The position numbers and the translations under genes are program-made. 64,000 bases of DNA from Sodiomyces alkalinus F11 (Eukaryota; Ascomycota; Sordariomycetes; Glomerellales; Plectosphaerellaceae): positions 2,208,289 to 2,272,288 of the forward strand of contig NW_021167086.1 in the NCBI RefSeq assembly GCF_003711515.1. The letters run 5' to 3'. Below, piece after piece: positions 45,130 through 56,805 of this stretch; position 1 is the stretch's first letter; the number at the start of each line of letters is the position of its first letter. The notes under the pieces were generated by a model that saw nothing but the letters and a program-made list of their open reading frames with translations, made no database searches and had not been told where the DNA came from.

Positions 45130-46728
45130 TTAAGTAAATAAAGAAAAACTAATATACGCTCTTATTAACACGGGTTATAATTATTATACGGCTATAAGTA
45201 TATATTTAGCTAAAAAGCTCCGGTTACTATTAATGGTAACGAAAAAATAACTACTTAGTAAGTTCTTTAAAGCTACTAGCTTAGCCACTTATAAAAGGAT
45301 CGCTATATACGACCTAGACGTTAAAGGGTATACCTAGCGTATCTTCGTATACATAATACCCGGTGTCGACTAGGACTTATTCCTAGGTAAACCGTGGCTT
45401 AAATATAATAACGTAATATACTACGCGAAGAATGAGAGGTTATTCCACTAAGTCGTAGAAGGCGACCTACGACTTTAGGGCGAAAAGGAACCGATAAATA
45501 TCTAAGGTATCCGCGAGGGATATATAATTACCGGATCGATATTTACCGGTATATACCACTAACTCTATTAAAATAAAAAGGACCCTAATTAGGAAGCGGC
45601 GATATAGGCGGTTAGTCTTAAAGATATTAAAAGGGCGTTATAGAAAAAAGCGCCTGTAGACCCTAAAGACTATATACTGAAGAAGGTACTCTAGGAGTTT
45701 AAATCGTTATTTTCGCCTGATAAGACGAATAAGTTACCCCTATACCGACCTAGCTCTATCTACGAGGTAAACCTTATATAAGATACTAACGGGGATAAGC
45801 CCCCTTTACCGTGGGGTCCCCTTTATAACATATTAAAAAAGGAACTATTAGTCCTATAAAAGACCCTTACGGACCTGATAGATAAAGGCTTTATCCGAGC
45901 TAGTAGCTTAGTAACCGTAGCCGTAATACTATTTATATATAAACCTAGCGGCGGCCTAAGGTTTTACTATAATTATAAAGCTCTAAACGCGATTATATAG
46001 CGAGATCATTACCCCCTCCTATTAATCACCGAGATACTCCGTAGCCTAGTATACACGAAGTAGTTTATAAAGCTAAATATAGTCTCTATATTCTATAAGG
46101 TACAGATAGCTAAGGGGCACGAGTATAAGATAGCGTTTTATACACGGTTCGGTCTTTTCGAGTAACTAGTATACCCGTTTAGTCTAAGTAAGCGCCTATA
46201 ACATTCTAGTAATATATTAATAAGACCCTATAAGCCTACCTCGATAACTTTATAACTGTGTATATAAACGATATACTTCTCCACTTAAGCGGATCTCGCT
46301 ATAACTATAAAGCTAAGGTTCGGCTAATCTTATAAGCGCTCGCTGGAGCTAGCCTTAACCTAGACCCGGCTAAGTACGAATTTAGTATAAAAACTGTAAA
46401 ATACCTAGGGTTTACTATTATAGCACGGAAAAGCGTTTCTTATAACCCCGAGAAGCTTAAGGCTATTAGAGAATAGGACGCCCCGGTATCCGCTAAGGGC
46501 GTATAAAGTTTCCTAGGTTTCGCGAACTATTACTAGATATTTATCCGCGACTTTGTAAGTATTATAATACTATTAACGGCTTTAATAAAAGGATAGGGTT
46601 AGTCCGACTAGGGCACTTAGTTATTCCGACTAGGGCACTACTAACAGCACCTAATACCAGGCGCCGCCACTTCCTATTATACCTAGATACTTCTATATAA
46701 TCTACGTGCCTACCTTACCTATACATTT
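45130..46728 (+). pseudogene. Gypsy G2 protease and reverse transcriptase remnant
   Basis: The protease site L-I-N-T-G near 45160 fits D-T-G after RIP. VFVYIIPGVDQDLFLGKPWL near 45345-45405 is typical of the protease C-terminal half. RT: KLPLYRPSSIYEVNL near 45730, KPSGGLRFYYNYKALNAII near 45940-46000, and Y-I-N-D at 46261-46272 in place of Y-I-D-D. Frame slips are present after about 46170. The RNase H start near 46600-46700 is cut off. Confidence 0.68.
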
Positions 46729-46855
46729 AATTGACGATATCGTAGCTCGTTCAAAAAACGATATCGTCGCTCGTTCAATTAACAATATCGTCGCTTATTC
46801 GTTTAATTAACGATATCTTCCGACCGTTTAATTAACGATATCGTTAGTAGATTGT
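46729..46855. repeat. GATATC minisatellite
   Basis: About five imperfect units built on AATTAACGATATCGT followed by CGCTCGTTC-like spacers, with unit lengths of roughly 20-30 bp. Each core contains the palindrome GATATC or AATATC. Lies exactly between the broken end of Gypsy G2 and the LTR of Copia copy 3. Confidence 0.65.
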
Positions 46856-46869
46856 GTGGAAGTATCTAG

Positions 46870-47072
46870 TATCAGATAAAGCGTAGTTAAAATCGTTATA
46901 AAATAGGTCAAAATTAATTAAGGCAATTATGTATAATTATAACTATGTTAGACCGTTAGGGAAACGCTACCACCGTATTTTATATAGTATACATTCTATA
47001 ATCGTTTACCCGGATTATACTCTTAGTATTCCGGCCTATTATATAACCGAAAAGACTATAGTCTATTCGATA
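46870..47072 (-). repeat. Copia family A LTR (3' LTR of copy 3)
   Basis: 203 bp, the inverted equivalent of 41124-41326, beginning TATCAGATAAAG (RIP-altered TGTCAGATAAAG) and ending TTCGATA. A chance open frame (46929-47126) reads through it and matches the one on the other strand of the HisRS-side LTR, as expected for two LTR copies. Confidence 0.88.
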
Positions 47073-47200
47073 TACCACCTAATCGCCCTAAACGTTAATT
47101 GGGCGATTAAAGCTATTCGTAATTAGCTGATAATCCAGCTATATAATCTATTCGCTATAGCCGCCCTTAAATTCATCCTCTACGTCCTTCATTATTATTA

Positions 47201-47627
47201 TTATTACCGATCTTACTCCGCTCTCCTGACTAATCTATAGGAGCTTTCCTAGGATATACGGTCCTTCTCGGGTGGCTATAGAGGGGAAAACCCGGGTAAA
47301 ACCCAGGGAAAACCTCTATATACTTCCTTAGGTGGAGAGGTACCGCTACGGGACCGATATAGCCCCGGTTCTTCCCTATTATATATCTAGATCTGACCTC
47401 TAGGCTAGTGGCTAATAAGAAGTATAGTAGGCTAGTAGTTAAGTAAGTTAGCCTAAGCTAATCTTTATTAGTAGAGCGGGGGGCTAAGGGGGCGTTACCG
47501 CGCTTCCGTTATACGGCGGCTATGGCTTTTTAGCCTTAGTCTCCCTACGTCCCTTAAGGATTATACTTTTTATTTCTTCTATTCGGTTAATAAAGAGAGT
47601 AAGGAGGTAAGCGCCTCCTACCTCCCT
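47201..47627 (-). other. LINE-3 3' UTR
   Basis: Non-coding; inverted match to LINE-1 13260-13660. Confidence 0.65.
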
Positions 47628-48867
47628 TAGGTAGGTTCCTGCTATATCCGGCGGTAGGTAAGGAAAAGGCCTTACCCTATTATAAGAATTAGATACTTAA
47701 TATCCCCTAAGGCCTTTATATCTTATACCTCCCTTTTCCTCCTATAACGCTAATAAGTTTATTATAGGTTTTCCTCCTAATCTATTCCCGTTTACGGTCT
47801 TATAGGTTTATCGTTATAGCTTATACTAACTAGTAAACTCCTTTAGCTTTCTTATTTCATTCCTATTATAATTTTACTATAAGTGTTTCGCGGTAGTATT
47901 ATAGTAGCGTGGTAGCGTAGGGTTAACTATATAGTATAGTATTAATCTATATATATATATAAGTAATTAATAGTAGTAGTTTAATATATGTTCTTTTTCT
48001 ATAGCGTAATAATACCTCCGCGGTAGCGTACTAATAGCCGTAGATATCTTCTCCTAGTAATAACGCTAATACTAATAATAAGTATAACCGTTATAAGAAA
48101 GACTTTATTAGGGTTATACCGTATATAAGCCCTGGTAGTATCGACACGGTATTATAGTGGCTAACTTGGGGTAGTTATATGTATTATAGCAAGTGCTTAG
48201 GTATTTACCTAGATAACGTGGAGGCTTACTTTAATACTATAAGAACTAGTATAGCCTGTTTTTAATATACTAATCGCCGGCGTTTATATAAGGATATAAG
48301 TTATACCGGTGTTATCGTGGTATTATAGGTATACCGTAATAGCGTAGTCTAATTATCTTAATAAGTCCCCTCCGCTACTAAAAAGTAGGAATAGCGTCTT
48401 ATAGATCTTTATAAAGCGTATATAGCGGTAAAGGCCGCCGGTAATAACGGTATCGCTACTATAAGTATCCTCTTACGGTGCTATAGTAGTCTCCTTATTA
48501 ATAAGCTATAAGGTAAGGAGCGCCTAGGGATAGCGTCCTAGTCTTTTAGCCAGGCCCTAAACCGGGCGTTACTTTCCGGTCATAGCTATAGCGGCACCGC
48601 GCCGGCGGAGTTATAGGAGTTAGTTCGCCTAATAAGGCGTTAAGAGAGTAAGATAGACTTAATTCTAGAGTATTTTATAAATAGCCTCCTTTCGGCCCTA
48701 TTACGGCCCTTAGCGGTAATATCTCGCTAATTAGTCCTTTTAGGGCCTTAAGTATATTAAGAGTAGTATTCGCGCAATTAAGGGCGATAAAGACGATAAT
48801 AACTAATAGCGCTTTATTAGTGCCGTGCTAATACCGCTAGGGTCCCGGTATATAGGACCCCTACTAA
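47628..48867. mobile_element. Putative 1.24-kb TIR element inside LINE-3
   Basis: LINE-1 has nothing at this place, so it is an insertion. The left end TAGGTAGGTTCCTG and the inverted right end TAGTAGGGGTCCTAT share an imperfect terminal inverted repeat of about 22-25 bp, and both ends carry TA, which could be a TA target duplication. No transposase motif seen. Could be a non-autonomous DNA transposon or a captured fragment. Boundaries are my own estimate. Confidence 0.4.
48128..48754 (+). pseudogene. Unknown ORF remnant in the TIR-like element
   Basis: A plus-strand frame of about 210 codons interrupted only by TAG/TAA, so probably a former coding region altered by RIP. Contains KQEQRLIDLYKA-type helical stretches (stops read as Gln) and a Leu-rich C-terminus. 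It lacks a DDE transposase signature. I do not recognise it. It is antisense to LINE-3. Confidence 0.4.
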
Positions 48868-48889
48868 TACTTGATTAGTTCGCTATACC

Positions 48890-51800
48890 GTTTTATTCCC
48901 GCTCTGGTCTTACTTCGGTGCCGTTATTATTTTTATAGGCCTTTATAACTTTTAAGGTAAGGCGAAAGTCCTTAAGCCTCTTCCGTTATAGGAACTACCT
49001 TTTAACTACCCCGGCCTTAGTATCGTATTCTAGTATATTATATAAATCTCCTTTAGTTATAAGTAGTCTCCTTATAGCACCGAAGAGGTCCTTATAGTCC
49101 TCCTCGGTTACCTCCTAGTACTAGAGTACTATATACTCCGCTATTTCCGCCCCTTTATCCCCGTAAAGGCACCGCGGTAATAGGAAGCCTAGCACCCTCG
49201 CTTTAGCTAGGAATACTTATAGGCCTAGTTTTTCTAATTTAATCTAGGTAAGTACGGAGCTTTACAGCTTAAGGACCCCTCTATATTTCCGGAGGGAGCG
49301 TTATATTAGGGGGCGGCTCGGTGCCGCTATAGCGTAGGTATAAGGCCGCTATATTTCTATCTAGGCTTAACCCTATTCCCTTATGAGGGCCTTCAGCGGG
49401 GGCGTGGTTCCGGCCTAGGTTATTAGGGCAGTAAGCTATACTATCCACGTAAGGGCGGTATAGGTCCTATAATACCGATTCGGTGTTATTAGGGCTCTTA
49501 CCGCGGTATATACTCCGGCTAATATCTTATTTTCGGTCCCTTCTTCTTATATCCGGAGGATCTTTCGGGTATTTAGGCTTAAGAGGTATAGGTTAAGGGG
49601 GGGGATAAAGGTCTTTTTTTCAAGGACCCTAACCGGCGTAGCCCTATAGGCTCTAGATACTAATTTAAGGCACCGGTTCTATATCGCTATAAGTACCGCT
49701 ATAGGGCTATACCGGGGGCTAGCCCCTATCTTATAAATAGCTAAGGCGTAGTAGGCTATTACTAGTCTTACTAGTATAAGATATAGTCTTCTTATATCCG
49801 CGAAGCTATACCCTTACGCTACCGTACTAAGCCTTAAAAGGGCGTATATTTATATAGCTAGTCGGCTCTTTACCTTTTTAGCGTGTTACCGGAAGTCGAG
49901 TTTCCTATTAAGCTATACGCCTAGGAGCCTTATCGCCTCCGTTACCGGTACCGAAGTAACGCTAAGTGGGAGCGGGGTAAAGGAGGGTTAGCGTGACTTC
50001 GTAAAAGGGATATAGACGTACTTAGCTAGTTCGAATTATAGTCTACTCGCTATCTCTTAGTCTAAGTAGGCACTTTATATAGTAGCGAGATATTACCGCG
50101 TCTATACCTTTATTCTACTAAAGGCGATAATATTCGTATTATTAACGAATCCTATTATTATCGTTTTAGGTAACTTTTTTAGCTCTATATAAAGGGTAGA
50201 GATATATAGAATAAAAAGGATAAAGGAGATTAGAGAGCCTTATAGTATACTCCTATAAAGGTACTATAAGGGGGCTATTTCGCTATCGAGTAATACCTAG
50301 GCTATATAGTCTTAGAGGAAGCTACTAATTAGGGTAATAAGCTATTAGGGGAATCCCTTCTTTTCGAGTACCTTAAGGAGATAGGAGTAGGGGATAGTAT
50401 TAAAGGCGCCTTTAATATCTAGTTAGAGTATCGAAGCGGTACCGCTAGAGGCCTAGCTCGCCCTTATAGTCTCTATAACTCTTTATACTACTATCTTTAT
50501 ACTCCGCTTAGTCCGGTTACCTATCTATCCTTCCGGGAGGAGCCGATACTCCTCCGTTATAGTAACGATACGGTCGGCTAGTATCCCCTTAAGGACCTTA
50601 CCTATTATACTAAGGAGTAATATCGGTTACTAGCCCTTCACTATCTTATAGTCGACCGGCGGCCGGCCTTCCTTCTTAAGGACTACTATAATAGCGTAGC
50701 GGTACCTTCTCGGGTAATACCCCGCTTTAAGCTATACTAAGAAGATAGCGCTTAGTCTTTAGTGTAGGGGAGGTCTATATACTTTAAGGAGCCCTGCTAA
50801 AAGCCCGTCGGGTCCTAGTACCGCCTAGGGTTTAGTCTTTTTAAGGCGCCCCTATATATCCGTTACGGTAATATCGCGGCGGATATCCTATCTAAGGGGG
50901 AATTCCGCGTCTAGGGGCCTAAGGGTAGTAAGGAGGGGGGGTAAGAAGAACTTCCGGTTAAGGACTTCGGCTTTCTCCGCGTGTATAGTGGCTAGGCTAT
51001 CACTATTATCTTAGCGTAGTAGCGGTACTAAGAGGGGGTCCGGCGGTATATTTCCTTTTATTTGTGCCTATTTATATAGTCGCTAAAGGAGGTTATCGTT
51101 CTTCTTAGTCTTATATAATAGATGCTGCTAGTATAGCCGCTTCGCTACTGCTATAGCCTTATCGCGGCGCTTTTCCGCTTCCTAGAACTTATCCTATCGG
51201 TTCCGTGACTTCCTATATATATATCTACTATAAAGGCGCCTTACTTCCTAGGTAAGGGCGGTTAGCTCTATATTCTACTAAGGGATAGGTAGGAGTTTAG
51301 GGGTGCCCCCGCAGCGGCACTATACAGTCTGATCGACTATAGTTATAAGGTCCCCGATTAGGTTATTTAGTGCTAAGTAAATATCTCCTAGTATTATAAG
51401 GGGGCCGGTCTACTATAGTTACGTAGTTACGAGCTAGTGGACTTATAAGGGGCAGAAGTCCTTTTAGACCTAGCGGGGCCCGTCTAGGTCCCGCGGTAAT
51501 ATTATTACGGCGCTTATTATAGTATTTATCTCTATACAGATTTAGGCTATCTATAAGTAGTAGTCCGATCCGATAACGGTCTTATTAGGGCGGCCGAAGT
51601 CGTAGCGGAGCCCTTATATCGCCTATATAAGGTTAATAGTATTAGTATACCGGCCCGGGCAGTACTATATAGTAGTCCCGGGGAGAGCTATTAGGTCTAG
51701 GTTCTACCGGGTTATAAGGGTAAATAGGGTATCGGCCCGGGGGTAGTAATATAGTGGCTATAACTATAGGGGGTAGTATAGGTTAAAGTCCCTTATGAGG

Positions 51801-51960
51801 ATATAGCGGCCCCGTGGTAGTCCTATATCGAATATATCTTATAGGGGTATATTCTAGGAGATTCTAGCTAACTAGTAGTTCTCCGAGTAGATTAACTAGA
51901 TTATAAGGGCGTTATCTTTAGTTCTAAATATAACCGCGTAGGTATTATAGTAGGCCCGCC
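48890..51960 (-). pseudogene. LINE-3 ORF2: endonuclease and reverse transcriptase remnant
   Basis: Endonuclease near 51960-51200 with its GDFN block at 51781-51810 (now RDFN). RT includes the I-K-G-A-F-N-T block near 50380-50410. The C-terminal part to about 48900 matches LINE-1 13000-13240. Many RIP-type stops. Confidence 0.7.
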
Positions 51961-52199
51961 ACGTCTACGTATATAGTAAGTATCTCTTATATATATATAG
52001 GAGAGCGTAGCCTCCTCCCTATATTAGCTGGTATATCCCCCGGGAGGAGTAGGTAAGGCTTTTCGTGAAGGGGTAAAGGCCGGGTTCCTGGATTACTATT
52101 ACATTATACTTAGCGCGGTATTAAAGCGGGAGCTCCCGCCGAGCCTAACTCCTTCCTATATTCTATAAAAGGATATAGATTCTTATTACTTAGTAAGAG

Positions 52200-53700
52200 G
52201 AGGGTTAAGGTAATATGCCCGGTATAACCGGGGTTTAGTCCTAGCTTTATAGCTCCTACTACGGTGCTTTACTAGCCCTATAAGAGACTATATAAGCGCT
52301 TATCGGGCCCGGTATCGGGGAGCCCTCCTATTCTCTAGTCCTTTTCGGGGGGCGTCCCTAGCCCCTATAAAGGGGCCAGTCCTAGTCCTAGACGATAATA
52401 ATCGGGGGGAAGATCTACGGCTATCGCGGGTATACCGCTGTAGTTTAGCGGGTGATATTAAAGTCTCTGGCTTAGTATTTATACGCTTTATAAGTCTTCT
52501 CGGTCTTTTTCCTTAATAGTCGGTATAAGTCGTTAAAGGTATTATAGTCTCCGGTATAGGCGGTATAACGGCGGGAGCGGCTAGGTGCTATAGCGTTATA
52601 GTATCCTAGCCTTTATAGGTACGCCGATTTAGGCTTAGCGTAGTAGCGGTATACCCTCTCTACTATAGGGTAGCCGTTAGCCTTATAGCCGAAGTATAGG
52701 CATTTATAGCACTTTAGGGGGCTAAGGTTAGGATCGTATAGTTCGTAGATATAGCTACCCCCTTTAAAAAAGAGGGTATTCCGGATAAGGCTTATTACCC
52801 CTTCCGGTAAAGCCGATTCGATATAGAGAAGCGTTACCCTACTAGTACCATGGCGGGGTACTCGCTATTATACTTAGAGGACTTTAGCCTTAGGGCTCGT
52901 GTCTTATAGGGATACTAGTAGGTCCTCCTCGGATAGGGCGTTAAGGACCTCCCGGGGGATAGCCTTAGTAAGCGTAGGGTACGTTTATACAGCTAGGGTA
53001 GCTCTTTTATTAAAGGCCTTTTTAACCTATTACCCCTTATAGGTAGTCTACCACTATACCCTTTCGGTAAGGATAAGGTAACTCTGCTAAGTAGCTTTTA
53101 TACCGCTACGACGTTATATCGGGTAGTTATAGCGTTTATAGCTTAAATGATTTCCTGTAGGGTCCTGGCTTTAAGAGGCTAGTTTTCGGGGAGGGTTTTT
53201 TAGCGGACTATTAGTTCCTAGTAATACCTAGCGGGGAATATTTTAGCGGGGGCGGGGTCCCGCGGTAATACCGCCACGGGTACTCGGGCTATAATATTAG
53301 CCTAGGTTTTTTTTATACTACTTATTCCTTTTAGAGTTCTTTACGGATAATATAGCGGACGGATACGTATAGATATACTAGCGGTATTATGCCGGCGTTC
53401 TTATAGGTACTACGTATCGTGATTAGTTTCTTTACTAGCTCTATAACCTAATTAATCGTGCTCGCGTTAGCTAATACGGCGTAAATTTCTGCCCTAATCT
53501 TAGTTACTCTCGGTTCCGGGGGGCGTGGTAGTCCCTTTTCGGTCTTATATCGGTTCCGCGCTACGTCCTGCTATAAGCGGGGAGGGAGCGCTTATATTAC
53601 GAAAAGTAGGTCCGTTACGAATTCTGTATAGTTAAGGCCAGGGTAATACTATCCCACGACTCTTCCGGCTATACCGTAGCACCGGTATTACAGTGCCGCT
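52200..53700 (-). pseudogene. LINE-3 ORF1 (gag-like) remnant
   Basis: The zinc-knuckle region at about 52640-52760 on the minus strand matches LINE-1 ORF1 (1310-1460) almost word for word. The N-terminal part extends toward 53700. Frame broken by RIP-type stops. Confidence 0.65.
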
Positions 53701-53849
53701 ATAATAGTATCCCGGGAGGGAGGTAATAGTTATAATCTCTATCCTAGTAGTTTTATCGATTTTACTCTTATTACGCGCCCGAGGTTAATAGGCGTGTCGA
53801 AATCTGCTGGATTATTAAGACGTGTAAAGCCAGCCTCTTAAAGATAATA

Positions 53850-56805
53850 AGCACTTCTAGAATGTAGTAACGCGTAACCGTGATTATTCGGAATAAGAAC
53901 TGCCTCTAGGTCCTTTAAATATTCTATCCGGACTACCTTTAGCTATTTCTGCTATAACCGTTCCCGTATATCTATCACGCCCACGTAGAACCTAAATATC
54001 TTAATTTGCTCTCCGTATAACGCCTTTATTAGCCCGTCTACTAGTATTTCCGGGCTTTCTATGTATATTACGAGTATTTAACCTTATTCATTTACTTAAT
54101 ATAACTAGTGGCCGTGGATATCTGTATAGCGAAGGCGTGTTATTAATATACTAATCTCTTAATTAACTAACCGAATCGTTTAGTTATTATCGTACAGGAT
54201 CCTTAATTCTGGATTATTGAATTCCACTCCTATCCTAAGTAATAGGCGTTATATAAAGATACTCTCTTTTACACCTTATACTAAAGCTAATAGCTCTACT
54301 TCCGTTATTAACGTTATGACCGTATCCTGCTTATTAGCGCGCCACGCCATTATACCGCTAAATACGCGTATCACGTACGCTTAACTACTCTTTCGATTAA
54401 GGGTATTATCGGTAAATGAGGTATTAGTATAGATTTCGATAGTATTACCACTCCTTAGTTCTAGCGTAAACAATTAGCTACAAATTAGATAAAGGATTAG
54501 ATAATCGGCGGCCTTATAGTATTTAGACCCAGGATTAACGTTAAACCGGTATAGCCTGGATACTATAAACGTGATATTAGGCCGCGATATCACTATTACA
54601 TATAGTATAGATCCTATCTTTCCTTAATAGCTTTTAACGATAGTGAAGGTCCCTAAATAGGGTAGTAGCTCTGTGATTTTAATTAAGTGCATTAGATAAT
54701 AATTACTGCTATACTTACTAGTTAGCTTTAAAAGGCGTTTTAACTGAGCCACGTAATTGCATTACGATAACTATATTTTACGGGTAACACTGTCGCGAAT
54801 AACCTTAATACTAAGGAACCACTATAAAGGATCGCTACCTTCTAGGTTATAGTAGCGTTATAGGTTATTAACGGCCTACTCTATCTATACCTTATATTAT
54901 TCCTTATAAGTAATAACGATATCGTTAACGTAGAAAAACAGGATTAAACCACGATGCAGAAAATAATAAGGTTCCTATGGTATTATCTAGAAGCCATCCG
55001 CTAACAGGATAGCCGAGAAATACTTTTACTAGAGTAACAGGGACTCCTTAAGCCTATATAACGCCTCTTTTAAGTATAAATAACTCCCCGGGGCCGGAAA
55101 ACCTAGCGGCGGGTATATAAAAATAATATAGGGGAGGGGCGCGTATATAAACGCGTTTATAACGTCGAATTATAATAGTATAAGGTTAAAATAGGTAGTA
55201 TTAGCTATTAGCACGCGGAATAACCGTCCTGCTAATATAGCGGTATATATCTCCTTTAGGGAGGATTAATATTACTAATCTCCTCGTACTACTAGCCTTA
55301 TCTTATATTTATATAGAAATTTATACTTATTAAACTTATATATTATTACTTATATCGAGCTTAGAACCTGACTTTTATCTATTACGGACGCCGGTACCCG
55401 TATCTATAATCCCATCTCCTCGTGGCTCCGTAGGTAGTCTTCTTATACCTGCCAGAATGGATGGCCGTAAGGGTATAATAGTATATCGCGAGGGTTCTTC
55501 GGAGGAGGAGGGAGGTCTTTACGATAAACCTTTATAGCCGAGGCGGCCGGAGTAACCCCCGGAGTAACCGTTAAAGTAATACTTCCCGAGGCTACCGCGG
55601 GGGTTATATTTTCTAAGATAGCTACTAGGGCCGTAGGTTCGAGTAATAACGATAAACACCGCTATAGTATTATAGGAGTAGTCCTTTTTAACCGTAATTT
55701 AGTTAGCGGAGTCCTATCTATAATACGTATATTAGGGGCGTAGCGGCTAGCGTTAAACACAATAAGCTAATACTCTCTTTTCTAGCTATCTCGTTACCTA
55801 ATTAGTCGCGCTCCCCTATCTATAAGGAGCTCTATAGCTATAACTATAGGGGTATTATAGCACCGTATTCCTCTATCTATAAGAAACCCTACGGCTATAA
55901 CCGTAAAGAATTCACGATTTCCTAATATCAAGGCTACTATTAGCACTATAACTAATAGTAGGGTTACTAGTAAAGTAGGAAGTAATGGATCGGGCAGATA
56001 TAAACGGTGATTAGGCCCTATACCGTCTAAATTACACTATTTATAACCTAAATCCTATCCTAATTACCTCGAGATAGCCTCCTCCACCCCCTTAAGGCTA
56101 AGTATTACAGACTATAACCTTAACGGTAACGCCGTTAAGGAAAGGGATCCGGGGGGAAATTACCCCTGGTAGAGGGTTAAATTTAAAATAAGCAGTTATA
56201 TAAAGGGCGGGGTCCTTAGCTTATACGTCTATAAACGGCCGTGAATCTCCGGCCTTCTCCTACTTAATCTAATTAATTAGGTCTTTTAGTTACTCCTCGG
56301 TTAATTCACGGAGGTCGTCCTTAAAGGTAGCGATATCGCCGTTAAAAAAGGCGTATTCGTTAAAATCTATATCGCGCGTTCGAATAACGCGGTTATAGCG
56401 ACGCAGGCTAGGCACCTAGATAGGCAAGATATTAGTAGAATTATAGCCGATAAGGTAGCTAATATAGGCGCGAGGAGCGATACAATTTAATAGCTTATTA
56501 GCGCCCTTTTAGGCGTCCTTTATTATTGCGTACGCCTTATAGCCGTAGGCTTGAAGATATAATAAAATCGGCTTCCTTTTAAAGAGGACCTCGTACGGCG
56601 TTTTCAAATTCTTTTACTGCCTTTATAGCGTGCGGTTATAGACGTATACGGCCGTGGGAAAAGCCTTAGGCTATATAAACAGAGGTAGTTTTACGTGGAT
56701 ATTTATCGCACGACCCTTCGAAATAACCACGGCGGTAACACGTTCGGCACCCCCGTTCTACGCTTAAGTATCGGTAGCAGAGGCCTCTAAAAGAATACCC
56801 TCTTT
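53850..56805 (-). pseudogene. Copia family A copy 3: RNase H, reverse transcriptase, integrase remnant
   Basis: Reads on the minus strand: integrase from 56805 to about 56230, linker to about 55450, RT about 55450-54500 with Y-V-N-D at 54921-54932, then RNase H to about 53850. Good match to copy 2 in order and sequence. About 65 bp of family-A sequence appears to be missing around the LINE-3 insertion point. Confidence 0.7.

Larger units (their letters stand above)
43361..46728 (+). mobile_element. Gypsy element of a second family (G2), 3'-truncated
   Basis: An LTR-like start at 43361 (TGTTAGGGGGCGATAAACCC), then gag with zinc knuckle, protease and RT on the plus strand. Similarity is lost near 46728, before integrase, so there is no second LTR. 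The end of the first LTR is uncertain (a TA-rich CCTAAT word occurs at both 43672 and 43822). Heavily RIP-altered; only 228 bp from the HisRS stop. Confidence 0.65.
47187..53806 (-). mobile_element. LINE-3: full-length relative of LINE-1, in Copia copy 3
   Basis: The 3' end on the left has a TTA/ATT repeat tail (47187-47200), and the 5' end on the right at about 53806 shares TTTCGACACGCC with LINE-1. Contains ORF1, endonuclease, RT and a 3' UTR, plus a 1.24-kb insert at the ORF2/3' UTR junction. I found no convincing target duplication. Confidence 0.8.
46870..56805 (-). mobile_element. Copia element family A, copy 3 (minus strand, 5'-truncated, split by LINE-3)
   Basis: The 3' LTR is at 46870-47072, the internal 3' end at 47073-47186, then LINE-3 (47187-53806), then RNase H, RT and integrase to 56805, where similarity to family A stops within integrase and Gypsy G1 sequence begins. 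No 5' LTR in the window. Heavily RIP-altered. Confidence 0.82.

Noticed and set aside
46729..46855. Possible CRISPR array
   Set aside because: Units are short, irregular and without unique spacers of constant length, and the genome is eukaryotic.
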